A stretch of DNA of 64,000 nt from Dromaius novaehollandiae (taxonomy: Eukaryota; Chordata; Aves; Casuariiformes; Dromaiidae). Below the pieces are notes generated by a model. It searched no databases. It had not been told where the DNA came from and saw only the letters and a program-made list of their open reading frames with translations. The stretch lies in assembly GCF_036370855.1 (NCBI RefSeq), contig NC_088101.1:5587501-5651500 (forward strand), given 5' to 3'. A program made the position numbers and the translations under genes. Numbering within the stretch: the stretch's first letter is position 1; the number at the start of each line of letters is the position of its first letter. Below, piece after piece: positions 1 through 38,400 of the stretch.

Positions 1-26428
<26,428 letters not shown>

Positions 26429-29400
26429 ATGGGGGTGCTGCGAGCGCTCCGAGGTGGGGACCGGCACCACGCTCAGCACCACGCCTGCCAGCACGCTGGT
26501 GGGGGGGACAGGGACCTGCTGGTGCCCATGTTCTTGGCACAGGGAGAGCCAGGGTCACGCGCTTGGGGCCAGCCCCAAACTGCCCCGGGCTGCTCTTCCC
26601 CAGGCTGCACAGAGCCGGCTCCACCGGCCTCTCCTGCGGGCCTGCTCTTCCCCAGGCTGCACAGAGCCGGCTCCACCGGCCTCTCCTGCAGGCCCATGCT
26701 GCGGCTGGGGAGACGTTTGCCCGACTCGGGGCCCGTCCCTGCGGCTGCTGGAGCGATGCAAACCCTCGGTTGCTTTCCTTCCAGGTTTCTTCACTTGGGT
26801 AGGTGCCCAGTCGGGACCTGCGCGTGGTGAGGACGGTGGCAAGGCGGCCGGGTCTGTCCCTGTGGCCATCGCTACCTTTGCCACCGTGGTGACTTCTCTG
26901 TTGAACCGGCTGCAAGACGCCGAGGTGAGGCGGGGGCGTCCTGCGGGGTCAGGAAATCCCAGTGCTGGGTTTCTCGCCTGCTCCCGACGGCTGTGCTGAG
27001 TGGCACTGGCAGCTCGTCCGCGGCGTCAGCGTGGCGGAGCTGCTGCGGGGCGGCATGTCCCATCGCTGCCGTGTGCGGTGTGTCCCCAGGGCAGCAGAGC
27101 GGAGACCTACCGTGAGCTGGAGAGCGTCTTGTGGGGCGACGAGAGCCATCTGCAGAGCTCTGAGGTGGACAGAGTGATAGCAGTGGCGTTGGAGGACCTG
27201 CGAGCGGCCCAGGTGAGCTTGTTCTCTCTGAGGGTGACCCCGGACGCCGGCGCCCGGCCTGGCCGTCCTATGGAGAGCCTTTGGGACTTGTCCTGGCGGG
27301 GGGTTGGGGCGGTGGCCCGGGGCTGTGCAGAGAGGTGGCCGCGGGGCTGTTTGTGAGCGAGGGACGGTCGGAGTCAAGTTACGGGTTGTGTGTCCTGCCT
27401 GGAGGCGGAGCCGTGGGAGACGGCCGGTCGTGCTCCTGCCACACGCGAGCTGCTGTCTTCCAGGGTGGGACGGCCTCCGTGAGGACGGCGGCTAGTGATG
27501 TCCTGGTGGCGCTGGCCCGCTCCCACTTGTGCGACGTGGTGTCGGCGCTGCAGGGCCACCTGAAGGCCCTGGAGGAGACGTCGGAGGAGTTTGTCCTCAT
27601 CACCCTGCGCAACCTCGCCACACGCTACGGTACGGCCCCCCAGCCTGCTGCTGCGGGTTGCAGCGGGTGCCGGGCGGGAGACGGGACTCCTGCCCCTGCC
27701 CAGAACGGTCTGGGCTGGGCTGGAGGGAACCCGCCAGAGACCAAACACGCCAGGCTCTGCCCTGCATCGCCCTCGCTGTGCCCAGGGCTTTCCCACGCAC
27801 CTCGGGGAAGGCGGCCGGCACACGGGCACCCTGGCAGGAGCCTCCTCGTGCCGGGGCCTCTCCCAGTGCTGCGGCAGCTCTCCCGTCCCCCTGCCCCTGG
27901 CACAGCCCCGCGGCCCCGCAGCTGTGGCCCTGGCGCGGCAGCGCTGCCGGGGGATGGAGCCCGCGGGCCAAGGCGGCTCTGGCTGACAGGGTCACCCACC
28001 CCTGCCCTCTCTGCAGCCCTGCAGTGCGTGCCCTTCGCGGCAACGACACTGTCAGCCCTGCGCGGCGTGCTGAGCGAGGTGGGGAGCGGCCGGATGCTGT
28101 GCGCCGTCTGCGGCGGTGAGTTTTGGGTCCATGGTTGGGCCACAGGAAGGGGAAGGAGAAGGGGAAGGGGAAGGAGGAGGGGGAGGGGAAGGGGGAGGGG
28201 GAGGGATCGGGGTGGCCCTGGGTGCCTCGCCGGGGTCTCGGGGCCAGCACGGCAGGGCTGAGCCTGCGGCGAGCTCCAGCCTCAGCAGCCACCAAGTGCC
28301 CTCAACGTGCGGGAGCAGCGGGTGCCGCCGGGGGTGGGGTCCGTGGGCTGGCCGGGATGGTGCTGGGTGCAGGTGCCCTGAGGAGCTCTTGGGTCCCTGC
28401 CTGGTCTCTGCTCCCGCACTTGCCTCCCGGTTTTAGCTGCCTTTGGCGGAGCTCTGCCCAGTTTTGTTTCCCCCCCTTCTCCTCCCTTTCCCTGAGGGCA
28501 GCCTGGCTTTGTGTTGGTGGGCTTGAAGGGAGAGCATGGGAAAGAACAGCCAAAACCTCCAAGCGTGTGCTGAGGGGCAGACGTTTGGGAAGGGGGAGGC
28601 CGGGGCTGCAGCGGGCAGTGGTGGAAGGGAGCGAGGCTGTGCGGAGGAGGAGGTGTGGTGCTGGGGCGGAAGAGGGGAGAAACAAGGCAGCGTTGCCATC
28701 CAGGTGTCTCAGACCATGGCACAACGCGTCCCTGAAGGCAGATCTCCTTGCAACCTGTGCCCTGGCGAGCCTGGCCTGGGCTTAAAGCAGGCCTGGGGGC
28801 CAGTGCAAGGTCTTCACCAGTCAGAGACTTTGGTGCGATCCTGTTTCCCTTCTTGTGCTGCAGTTCTGGAGCAGTGGTGCAGCGGCATAAGCATGTACTT
28901 CCGCGAGGGGGAGAAAGGTGCCTTCCCTCGCCTGGGGCCTGCCCAGCTCTGTGCCCACGTTTACCCGCTCTTCTGCTACGTGAGCAGAAAGCGGCGGTGC
29001 TGCGAGGAGGAAGAGGTGAGTGTTGATGCTCTCGCAGCCGTGGGCAGCAGTGGGGTTGTCCGCAGCACTGTGCGAGGGGCCAAAGGGAGCAGGCTGGTCG
29101 CGAAAGCGCCCCGAGCCGGGAGTCCGGGGACTGGGGGCTGCCTTCTGGGAAGCGGCCGAATGCCAGGGCCTTTCGACGGGGGAGGCTGGGGGTGCCGGGA
29201 GGAAACGCTCTCTGTGCTGGCCAGCGAGCCCTTCTCACCAGGGGCGACAGGGAAGGGGAAGCCCCCGTGCGGGAAGGGCAGGCTGGTGTCTGGGGGAGGC
29301 GAGCGCTGGAGAGACCCTCAGCCCTTGACACGGCGTGTCACCGTCCCTCGGCAGGTCAAGCAGGCTGTGCTCAGGGCGATGGGTGCCATGATGGGTGTCC

Positions 29401-32400
29401 TCCTGCACGTGGAGGAGCACCGTGAGCACGCCTGGGAGCATCTCCTCTGGCTGCTGCACCAGTATCGGGAAGTCTGGGACCCCTTTGGGGTGACCGTGGT
29501 GAGGCATTGTGCGGGACATGGCACGGCCAGGGGCCAAGGGGGGGCCGCGAGGTGTCGGGGAGCTGTGGGGTGCTGGAAGGAGCCAGGTCCCTTGGAGCAG
29601 GAACGAGGAAATGGGGGCCCGGGGCTTTCTGGGCTCATGCTGGAAGAAGCCAGCATGGCGGGAGGGCCAGGAGGGAGTGGTGAGTGGCTGGGGCGAGTGG
29701 CTTGGGAGGGGAGGCTGCGCCGCCTCCCGGGGCTGGGAGTGTGTGAGGAGCTCTGCCCTCACGCCCAGGGCCGCGTCCAGCCCCTGTGACGGGGAGAGGT
29801 GCAAGGGGGGGCAGTGTGCCAGGAAAGGCCATCCCGGCAGGGCTGCGTGGAGGAGAGACCTCGCGGTGCTGCTCTGCGGGAAGGATGAGCCAGAAGCCCC
29901 GTGCGGGGCTGGGGTTTCCCTGCAAGTGGGTTCCAGCCGCGGCATCTCCCAGCGATGCTGCTTTCTCGCTTTCTGGGTGGCTCGCAGTGACAGCCGCCCT
30001 CTCCCTCCCTCCCACACTCCCTTGCAGAGTCTCGGCTATTTCCTGGGGGCTGTGGCAGACATTCAGACCCGCGTGCCCCGGGCCAGGCATCTGGCCATCG
30101 CCACTGCTGTGCACCAGCAGGTAAGGCCTGGTGCCGCGTCGCTGGCCTGGGGCTCCTGGGCAGCCTTGGCTGCTGCACAGCTCTGCATGTGCCTGGGGCT
30201 CGGGGCTCTGGTTGTGGCTCTGTGCCCAGAGCCACCCGCGAGACGAGCGCTGACAGTGCGGTTGCTTTTCTGTCCCTCTCCCCGCCGATCCGGCTTTCTC
30301 TGAAACGTGCCTTGTTCCCACAGCTCTGCGATGAGATGGAGCCGCCCAGCCCAGAGCACAGAGCAGAGCTGTGCCGCTGCATGGTGCTGCAGGGTAAGCA
30401 GAGGCGAGCTGGTGCCGCACCGCCGTGTCCCAGCAGCTCTCTTGCGAACCTGCCCGAGTGGGAAGACACTGCTCACTGATGCCAAGCGTGATTTCTTCCC
30501 CACAGCCCGAATTTGCCCGGAGGAGACCATCGAGTTCCTCTACTACAAGCTGAGGAACGGGAGCAAGGCCGATCGCGTGGCAGCCGTGGCAGTGCTGCAA
30601 GCTCTGGTCCGCTCTGACGGTCAGTAAGGCAGGCCGGAGAAATGGCGTCCCCCTGGGATGCTGCTGCTGCTTCTGACGCGCAGTCTGGCCCTGCTTTTCT
30701 GTCCCGCCTGTGTATGGAAAGCCGGGGAGCGGTGACGAATCCCTGCAGGAACGGGGGCTCGGCCTCAGCACCCACCTCTCCTTGTCTCCTGCAGCCCCGG
30801 ACACGAGGGAGAAGCTGCCCCTCTTTGCGAAGCTGGTGCAGTCTGTGTGCCATGACCCCGCAGCCCAGGTGAGCTGGTTTGGGCAGGGCTGGTGCTGCCA
30901 CCGGGGCACAGCAGCCCTTTTCCCGGGCAGAGCCTGGCGAGGCCATAGCCACAGGCCAAGGCAGGGCCCGGGGCTGGAGGCCGGTGGCGGCCAGGGAGTG
31001 AGGGCTGCTGCTGCGCGGCCCAGCCAGAAGGGCTGCAGCACGGCGAAGGCAGCTCCGCTGGGCTTTGGGCCGGGTCGTGACTGCAGCCTCCCGTGACTGC
31101 AGTTGAGGAGGGCAGTGCTGCATTTCATTGGGGAGCTGCTGCGCTCCAGTGCCCTGGGCTGCTCGGCGTGGGACGTGGTGGGGCACCTCTTCAGCGAGTT
31201 CAGCCGGGCCTCGGGCAGACTGGTAAGGGCAGAGTGCGGCACCGGGGCTGCCTCCCATGCCCTGGCCGTGCCGTGTTGCCGTGGGTGTCCCTGGCAGCAG
31301 GGAGCCCGGCACAGCAGGGCCGCCGGCCACAGTGCCCCGGAGGGAGCGGCCTCCCTGTCGCGTGCACTGCAAGGTCTGGGATGGGGCAGTGATGGGTGTT
31401 TCCCGCATCTTGCAGGCAATGGGAAACCTTAGCATGGTGGAAGCGCGGGAAGAAAGGGCTGTTCAGAGCCTGTGCGCCCACGTGCTGGGCACGCTGGATG
31501 TCTCTGCCGGAGCGGTGGCCAAAGTGAGTCGTCCTCCACCTGTGCGCTGGGACCCCCCACCTTAGCCACCAGCGCAGCTGAGAAGAGCTGGGGCGAGCTC
31601 TGCGGGGCCGGACTTGCTGGTGCTGGGAGGGGGAAAGGGGTGCGAAGCACGGCGGGTGAGAGGGAGAGAAGGTGGAGGAGGAAGGCAGGGCGAGACCACA
31701 GCTGCTGAGTTAGGGAAGGAGCAAGGCCGAGGGGCTGGGCCGGTGCCAGAGATGTGGCAGCGATGGGGGAACTGGACCGGAGAGGTGGAAACGCCAGTGT
31801 GCCAAATGGCCTGGTTCTTGCCTGCAGCTCCTGTGGCCAAAGCTGCTGTGGTACGTGGTGCCAGCCAAGTACACGGGCATGATGGTCCCGCTCTGCCGCT
31901 GCCTGCGCAGCCTGGCCGAGAGACGGGACAGGGCAGAGCAGGAGCAAGAGGAGGCAGCGCCTGAGGCCCTGGAGTCTGAGGAGCCAGGTGGGGAGCAGAA
32001 AGTCGCGGCGCGCTGTGCCAGGCTGGGTGGGCGCAGGGCAGCGCGTGTGCCTGCGTCCCCTGCCAGCCCCGCGCAGGGGCAGGGGCAGGGGCAGAGCCAC
32101 CTGGCGCTGCTGCGCCCAGCTCTTGCCGGGGCCCAGGGGCTGGTTCCTGCCGTGCTGGGGCTGCCTTCAGCGGCGGCTGTTCAGCGCGGGAGCCCGGCAG
32201 GGACTGTGCGGAGGCGGTGCGGCTGGGGTCCCCTTCAGCCCCGCGTGAGGGCTTGGGACATGGGGCGGGCAGGGCCCGGTGGGGCTGGGCGTCTCACGCA
32301 GCCTTTCTTTCTGCCCACAGCCGCTCTGCCAGCTCCCCAGGCCCTGCTGGCTCGCCTGCTGGTGAGTAGCGGGGCCCCGGGGAAAGAACTTTTGTGGCTG

Positions 32401-35400
32401 GGGCAAGGGCAGAGGGCAGGAGAGATGGTGCTGAGGCCAGTGCCGGGTGCCCCGGGAGGAGGCAGGAGCGTGTCGCAGGGTGCCTGTCAGGGGCTCCTGC
32501 TCCTCCTGTGGCATGGCAGTCCCTGGGCAAAGCCACTGGCTGCCTGCTGCAAGCCGGGGCAGTGCTGACCTGCCTGCCTGCAGGGTAGCCACAGCTCCTG
32601 GGGCAGGAGCGAGCCCATCTCTCTCCTGCCCTGGCCTAGGTGGTGGCGGCAGTGGCTCCACACGCGGGCGGTGGCCGTGGAGCCGCGGCCCTGCAGCTGC
32701 TGCAGGCGCTCCCCGGCACGATCCACGGAGCCGTGGGGGCGAAGTGGGCCGCAGACATCCCCCTGCTGCTGCAGCACCTGGCAGGTAAAGTGCTGGCGGG
32801 AGGGAGAGGCTGGGGGGTGGAGGGGGCAGCAAAATGCCCTCAGCTCCCCAGCCTGGCAGCAGGGAACGGTGCCGGGTTTGCGGGCGCTTGTCAGCCTGGT
32901 GGCCTGAGGCTTTGGGGCATCAGACTGCAAAGGAGACACCCGGGCTCTGCCGTGGTGCTCGCTGGGATAACAGCGAGGGCTTTGCTTCCTTGGGCTTTGC
33001 AGGAACAACAGCGAGCTCCCTGGACGTGGCCGAGTGGGAGAGCCTTCTGCTGAAGGTACAGCGTCCCTGTGGGGGCCCTTGCTGGATAGGGCAAATGGGG
33101 GGCAGGAAAAGTGGTGGGATGAACCTGGGGGCTCCCTGTTTAGGCACCGAGCGGTGCGGGCACGTCCCGAGCCCCCGGCGCCTGCTCCAGCTGTGGGTGC
33201 TGCCCGCTCAGAGGAGCTGCTCTGGGCACGTGGGGCACAGCTGAGCACAAACGCAGCCGAAGGCTGGGGCAGAGGCCTCCAGCATGGCCCCATGCCGTGG
33301 CACCGCCTGCTTCTGGCGTGTGCCGAGCCCAGGGGCCTCGAGTGGCGCATTAGGGGAAGAGCGAGAGGCAGGTTGCAAGAGGGGCGGGTGAGGAGACAGG
33401 CTGTCGCGAGGGGGAGCTCTGCCCGGCAGTCTCCAGGGCCACTTGGATGAGCAAAAGGCCCCGGCCAAGGGCAGGGGGGCATTTGCTTCATCTCCCACTC
33501 TGCCCTAGTTCCTGCAAACCTCTCTGGAGCTCATTGCGAGCGAGGCCTGGACCGTGGGCCTGAGCCAGGAGCTGAGCCGGCAGCTGGGCAGCTCTCCCCG
33601 CCTGTCCTGGGAGAAGGTTTGTTCCCTGCATGGCGTGGCTGTGGCTCGCGCGCCCCGAGGGCTGCGGCGGCAGAGCCCGGGGACACTCAGGCCGGGGCGA
33701 GGGCTGGCGGTGGTGCTCTGCCGCGCGGGCTGGTTTCCCTGCTGCCTGCTCTCTTTCCCCATGAAGGGGCTCGCGCTGCCCTCTGTGCTGAGCTGGCGGC
33801 AGGGCCGGGCTGGCCGCTGGCTGCTGTGGGGCCGGTGCCGCGGGTGCCTCGGCAGGTCCTGGCACAGTGTGGCCAGTGTGGCCTGGCCCTCTCTGGCCAG
33901 GCTGGGCTGTCACCACAGGCGGGGCTCGGCCTCTTCTCTTGCAGCGGTTCCTGTACAAGGCTCTCGGCACGGCCCTGGCAGCTTGTGGGTGTCTCCACCA
34001 CGTGCAAGAACAGACCTTGGAGCACCTGAAAGCAGCCAACTTCCTGGAGCTGTGGCAGGCGCAGGTGAGGTTTCCTCGTGTCGCCCTGCTTTCCCGCGTG
34101 TCCCCTGCATGTCCCTGGGACAGAGGGGCTCTGCGTGCCCTGCTGCAGCCCTTGCTGCTGTTCTGTTTGCGGCCGTTTCCCTGGGGAAAGCGGAGCCAGC
34201 CAGGGCTGGGCGTTGGGGCTGGAGCGACTCCCCGTTTCTGCTGTGCTGCAGGGCATGGTTTCAGTTGTGTCCCGCTGTGCCGAGAGCCACTTCCAGCTGG
34301 CCTTGTCCTTGGTGAAGGAGTTCACGGGGACTTTGAAACGCAAGAAGGTAAAGGGCCCGGGGTGTTGTTGCGGGGAGCTGCCGGGAGGTGCGTGGGGAGC
34401 TGAGCCGCCGGTCGGGTGCGGGGCAGCTCCCGCCTCGGGAGCGCGCGGGGTCCCGGGCACAGCAGGGCCACGGGCTGACGTCTCGGTGCTTCTCCGTCGA
34501 CCCCCCGGCAGAGCAAGGCAAGAAGGACCCGTGCTACTCGCGCTGCGCTGCTGGTGATGTACGGCCGGATGGCGCTGCGCGCCCCCAGGGAGCAGCTGCT
34601 CGCCCGTGTCGAGAGAGACGTGGTGGCGAATGTCCTGCAGCTCTACCGAGAGGGCTGCCAGGTGGGTGCTCGGGGCGCGGGGCAGAGCCGGCCGGGTGCC
34701 GCCAGCTCCGGCCTCTCCTGGGCCTTGCCACGCGCACCTCTCCCGTCACAGCCAGCACCAGTGCTGCTCGCCCTGCTGCCGTGGGCCAGGGTCTGCAGGG
34801 TCTTTCCAGCTGGCAGCTGGGCAGCTGCTCCCCTCCCCGTGGGAGGCTCCTTCCCAGGAGGGGAGAGAGGTTTCCTTGGTGGGGCGCAGGTGCTGAGCTG
34901 GGTTCCGCGGGGCTCCCGGAGGGCACAGTGTTGTCCCTGTGCTGTGCTTGGAGGCAGATTGCCCCCCCAGCCCAGCTGCTCTTTCAGCCCTGGGGCCTTG
35001 GAAGAGCTCCAAGTGTGTTTTTCTCCCCTGGGATCAGGATGCGCAGCTGAAGCTCTCCCTGGTGCAGAGCGTCACCGAGATCAGCCTTGCCATCCAGGCT
35101 GCAGGCGCCGGCCCCAGGTTTGAGCTCTGCTGCAAGCGGGAGCTGCTGCAGACCCTGCTGGTGAGTGCCCAGAGCCGGGGACGTTGCGCAGGGGAGCTTT
35201 GGGCTCTGCCGTGGGGCAGGTTTGTGCAGAGCCCGATGGTCTCCTGGGGCAGTGCGCGAGCTCCCGAGGGCCCTGAGCCACATCCCCAGCCGGCAGGGCG
35301 CGTGGGTGCTGCTGCTCGGGGCCGTGGCAGGGGAATGTGGTGTGTCCAGGCGGCAGGGAGCTGCCACGTCATCCTGCGGGGCCTTGGTGGGAGCCATGGG

Positions 35401-38400
35401 GGTGGTGGAGCCGGTGCCTGCAGGGTCTGGCAGCAGAGCCCCTGGTCGGGGTGGGTGGAAAGGCTCTGTGGCACCCCTGCCCGCTGCCCACCTTGCGTGT
35501 GCCTGCCTGTGACTTGCAGGAGGTGATTCAGGAAGAGCCCCAGGAGTCCCCGGTGCACCCCCGGGCCCTCGTGGCCATGCAGCAGTTGAGGTAGGGTCTG
35601 TCCCTGGGGCTGTGGGAGTCACTGCATGTCCCAGCGCAGCTGGCTGGTCTGGCTGGGGCTGCGGGTGCTGGATTTGGGGCTGTCGATGGGGCCAAGGGCA
35701 GTTGTCCTCTGACTCGGCCTGGAGAGTGCTAGTAAGCGGCCTCTCTGTCTTCTGTGCCTTTTTTCTGCCGGCAGCAAGCTGAAGCCCCGTCTGAGCAGGG
35801 AGGAAAACCGCCACCTCCTGGCTCAGTGCTGCCAGGGCATCGTGTGCCTTCGTCGCCCGGAGCAGATGGAAAGGAGAGGGCAGACGGCGGTGGCTGCTTC
35901 ATGCTCACCGGTAGGCACTGGCCCTTCTCAGCTGCCCCTCGGTGGGGGCTCAGGTCCGGGCACCCCATGCTCCGGCAGCCGCTGGCTACGCTGGCGTCTC
36001 CGCAGGGTGCCCGGCCTCAGTCCCCCTTTCTGGTGTCAGGGTGTGCAGGCGCTGTCCCTGCGAGCGCTGGGCCAGCTCATGGGAGCCCTTCTGTGGGCAG
36101 AGCTGGCCCCCATCCGCTTCGAGGACATGGTGCAGGTGAGTGTCCTCGGCGTGGCAGGGAAAGTGTTGCCGCTGCCGGAGTGGGGCAGAGCCGTGGGGAT
36201 CGTGCCCGTGGGGCTGGTCCGAGGAGGGGAGCTTCCCTGTAACTAGGTGCAACGCCCACATTGGCGGAGAGTGGAATGGTCCTAGTTCCAGGCCCCCTTG
36301 CCCAAAGTTTGGATCCAGGCTTTTGCCATCGGCCGCAGCTTCCTTGCAGGCAGCTTGCAGTGTCCTGCAGAGCCCCTAGATGAGCCAGAGCTTCTCCCCA
36401 GCCGCAGCTGTGAGCGAGGGGTGCTGCACAACTCAATGCTGCCCACGGCAGGAGCCCGGAGTGGGGAGGTCCCCACGGGGAACGGCTCCTCGCCACGGGC
36501 CGGGTTGCTCAGAGAGACTGGGGCCGCGGAGGTAGCAGGGTCGGGAAGGGAGGGGGCCAGCGAGGGGTGTCAAGCAGAAGGCTGCCCGTGGTGAGACAGG
36601 TCTGCCTGTGCCAGGTCCTGCGGCGCTGGCTCACCTCGGCCCACGCATGCGAGCGGGAGAGGGCCCTGCAGGTGTGCGTGCAGGTGCTGGGCTCTTATGA
36701 AGAGAGATGCGAGCACAGGGTGAGCGGGGACCCCATGCACAGGGAGCTCTGTGTGGGCAGGCGCTGGGTTTGGGGCCTCCTGGGGCTGCAGGGCAGCCCC
36801 TCGTTTGCCCCCAGGTCAGCTGCAGCTTGGGGGCAGTGCGGCCAGGAGAGGGAGAGCAGCCACGGGGCTACCGGTGACCTTTTTGCCTGCCTCTTGCTCC
36901 CACAGCGAGGCCGCGCCTGCGAGTGGTTCGGCTCCCTGGCGGGACTGCTGGGGCCTCTGACGTGCGACACGTCGGCCGCGTCCCGCTGGTGGGCAGTGAC
37001 CTGCCTCGGCCACCTGCTCCGAACAGGAGGTGAGGAGAGCGGGCAGAGCTGTCCCCGCTGCTGAGGGCAGGATGGTGTCCCCAGTGCCAGGGACCGTCCC
37101 TGTCTGTGGCCGGACCCTCGCCTGGCTGGCAAACCCACTGCGCTACGTTGGGGGGCCCTGGCTTGATGTGGCCTTCGCCACCCTCCCTTGGGTCCTCCCT
37201 TATCCACCCGCGTGGCCGGAGGTTGGCTCCCCGCAAACATGACTCCTCTTTCTCCTGGCTGCAGCCGAGAACACAGACGTGGCGCCCTGGACCAACGAGA
37301 TCGGGCGCCTGCGTGAGAGGCTCAGTGCCGTCACCTCTGAGTCTCTGCTGGCCACCTCCACCAACATCGCAAAGGTAACTGGCCCCCAAAAAGCGGGGTG
37401 GGGGCCATGATATGTGTGTGTACGTGTGCGTGTGTGGGTGCTGCTGTCAGGACGTGAGTTTTGCATCTGAGCAGCCTGTGAGGTGGTCGCTTGTGTTTCT
37501 GATTTCTCCCCAGCTCGTTTGCAAATATTTCCCCCGAGGCCAGGCCTCAGGCTTCATGAGCAGCATTGTGGAGAGCCTGCTGTGCACCAGGCCCGTGTGC
37601 GCGTGGGCCGCTGAGCGGTGGACGCTTACCTTCCTGGGGGATTGCGGAGAGCAAATATTCCAGGAGGAGGTGAGAGAGGCGTTTTTTGCATTTGCCTTTG
37701 GCTGCTCTCTGTTGTTGGCTGTTGGCCCCGAAGACAGACGGGGAAAGGACGTGCCGAGCCGTTCTTTGTCGCCTTCCTCCTTTCAGGTGCCCAAACTCGT
37801 GCACCTCCTTTACACCTGCCTGCGGAGCACCCGGCAGAGCGCTCGCAGGTGCTTTGTGCTGCGGGCCGTGTTCCTCCTGGCCCACTCTCACCCACAGCCG
37901 GTGCTCGACAGCCTCCTCCAGGCGTGCCCGCCCACGGACAGGTCTGTGCACTCGCCCTTCCCTCTGCCGCCAGACCCAGCCGTGGGGTGTGCCTGCGTGG
38001 GGGGTCCCGGTCAGAAGCAGGTGGTTTTTCCCCGGGAAAGGCGAGCGCTGCAGGATCATGGGCTCGTTTCCCTGTCCGGACCTGGGCATCGCCATCCCCG
38101 ATGCAGACGAGGGGAGCGTTTGGCCTCTCGTGAGGGTGCCGCAGGTACCTGGGGATGCGGGCTTACAGGCAAGCATCTGTTCCCTTGCAGCGACATGGTG
38201 GAGGTGTGGAGGAGCCTGGGGAGAAGCGTCCTGGGGTGCCAAATCCTGGTGTGCTTAACTGAAAAGTTAAGGGCAGCGGGAAAGAGCAGCCACAGGAGCG
38301 AGTGCTGCACTCGGGAGCTGGGCAGCAGCCAGGCTGCCCTGGAGCCTCACACGGTACGGTCAGCGGCCCAGGCATTAGTGCCACTCCACATCTGCTTTCC

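Noticed and set aside
29635-31419. 594-codon open frame on the minus strand
   Set aside because: It runs antisense across several MROH2B-like exons and introns. GC-rich DNA with few stops explains it, and it has no family motif.
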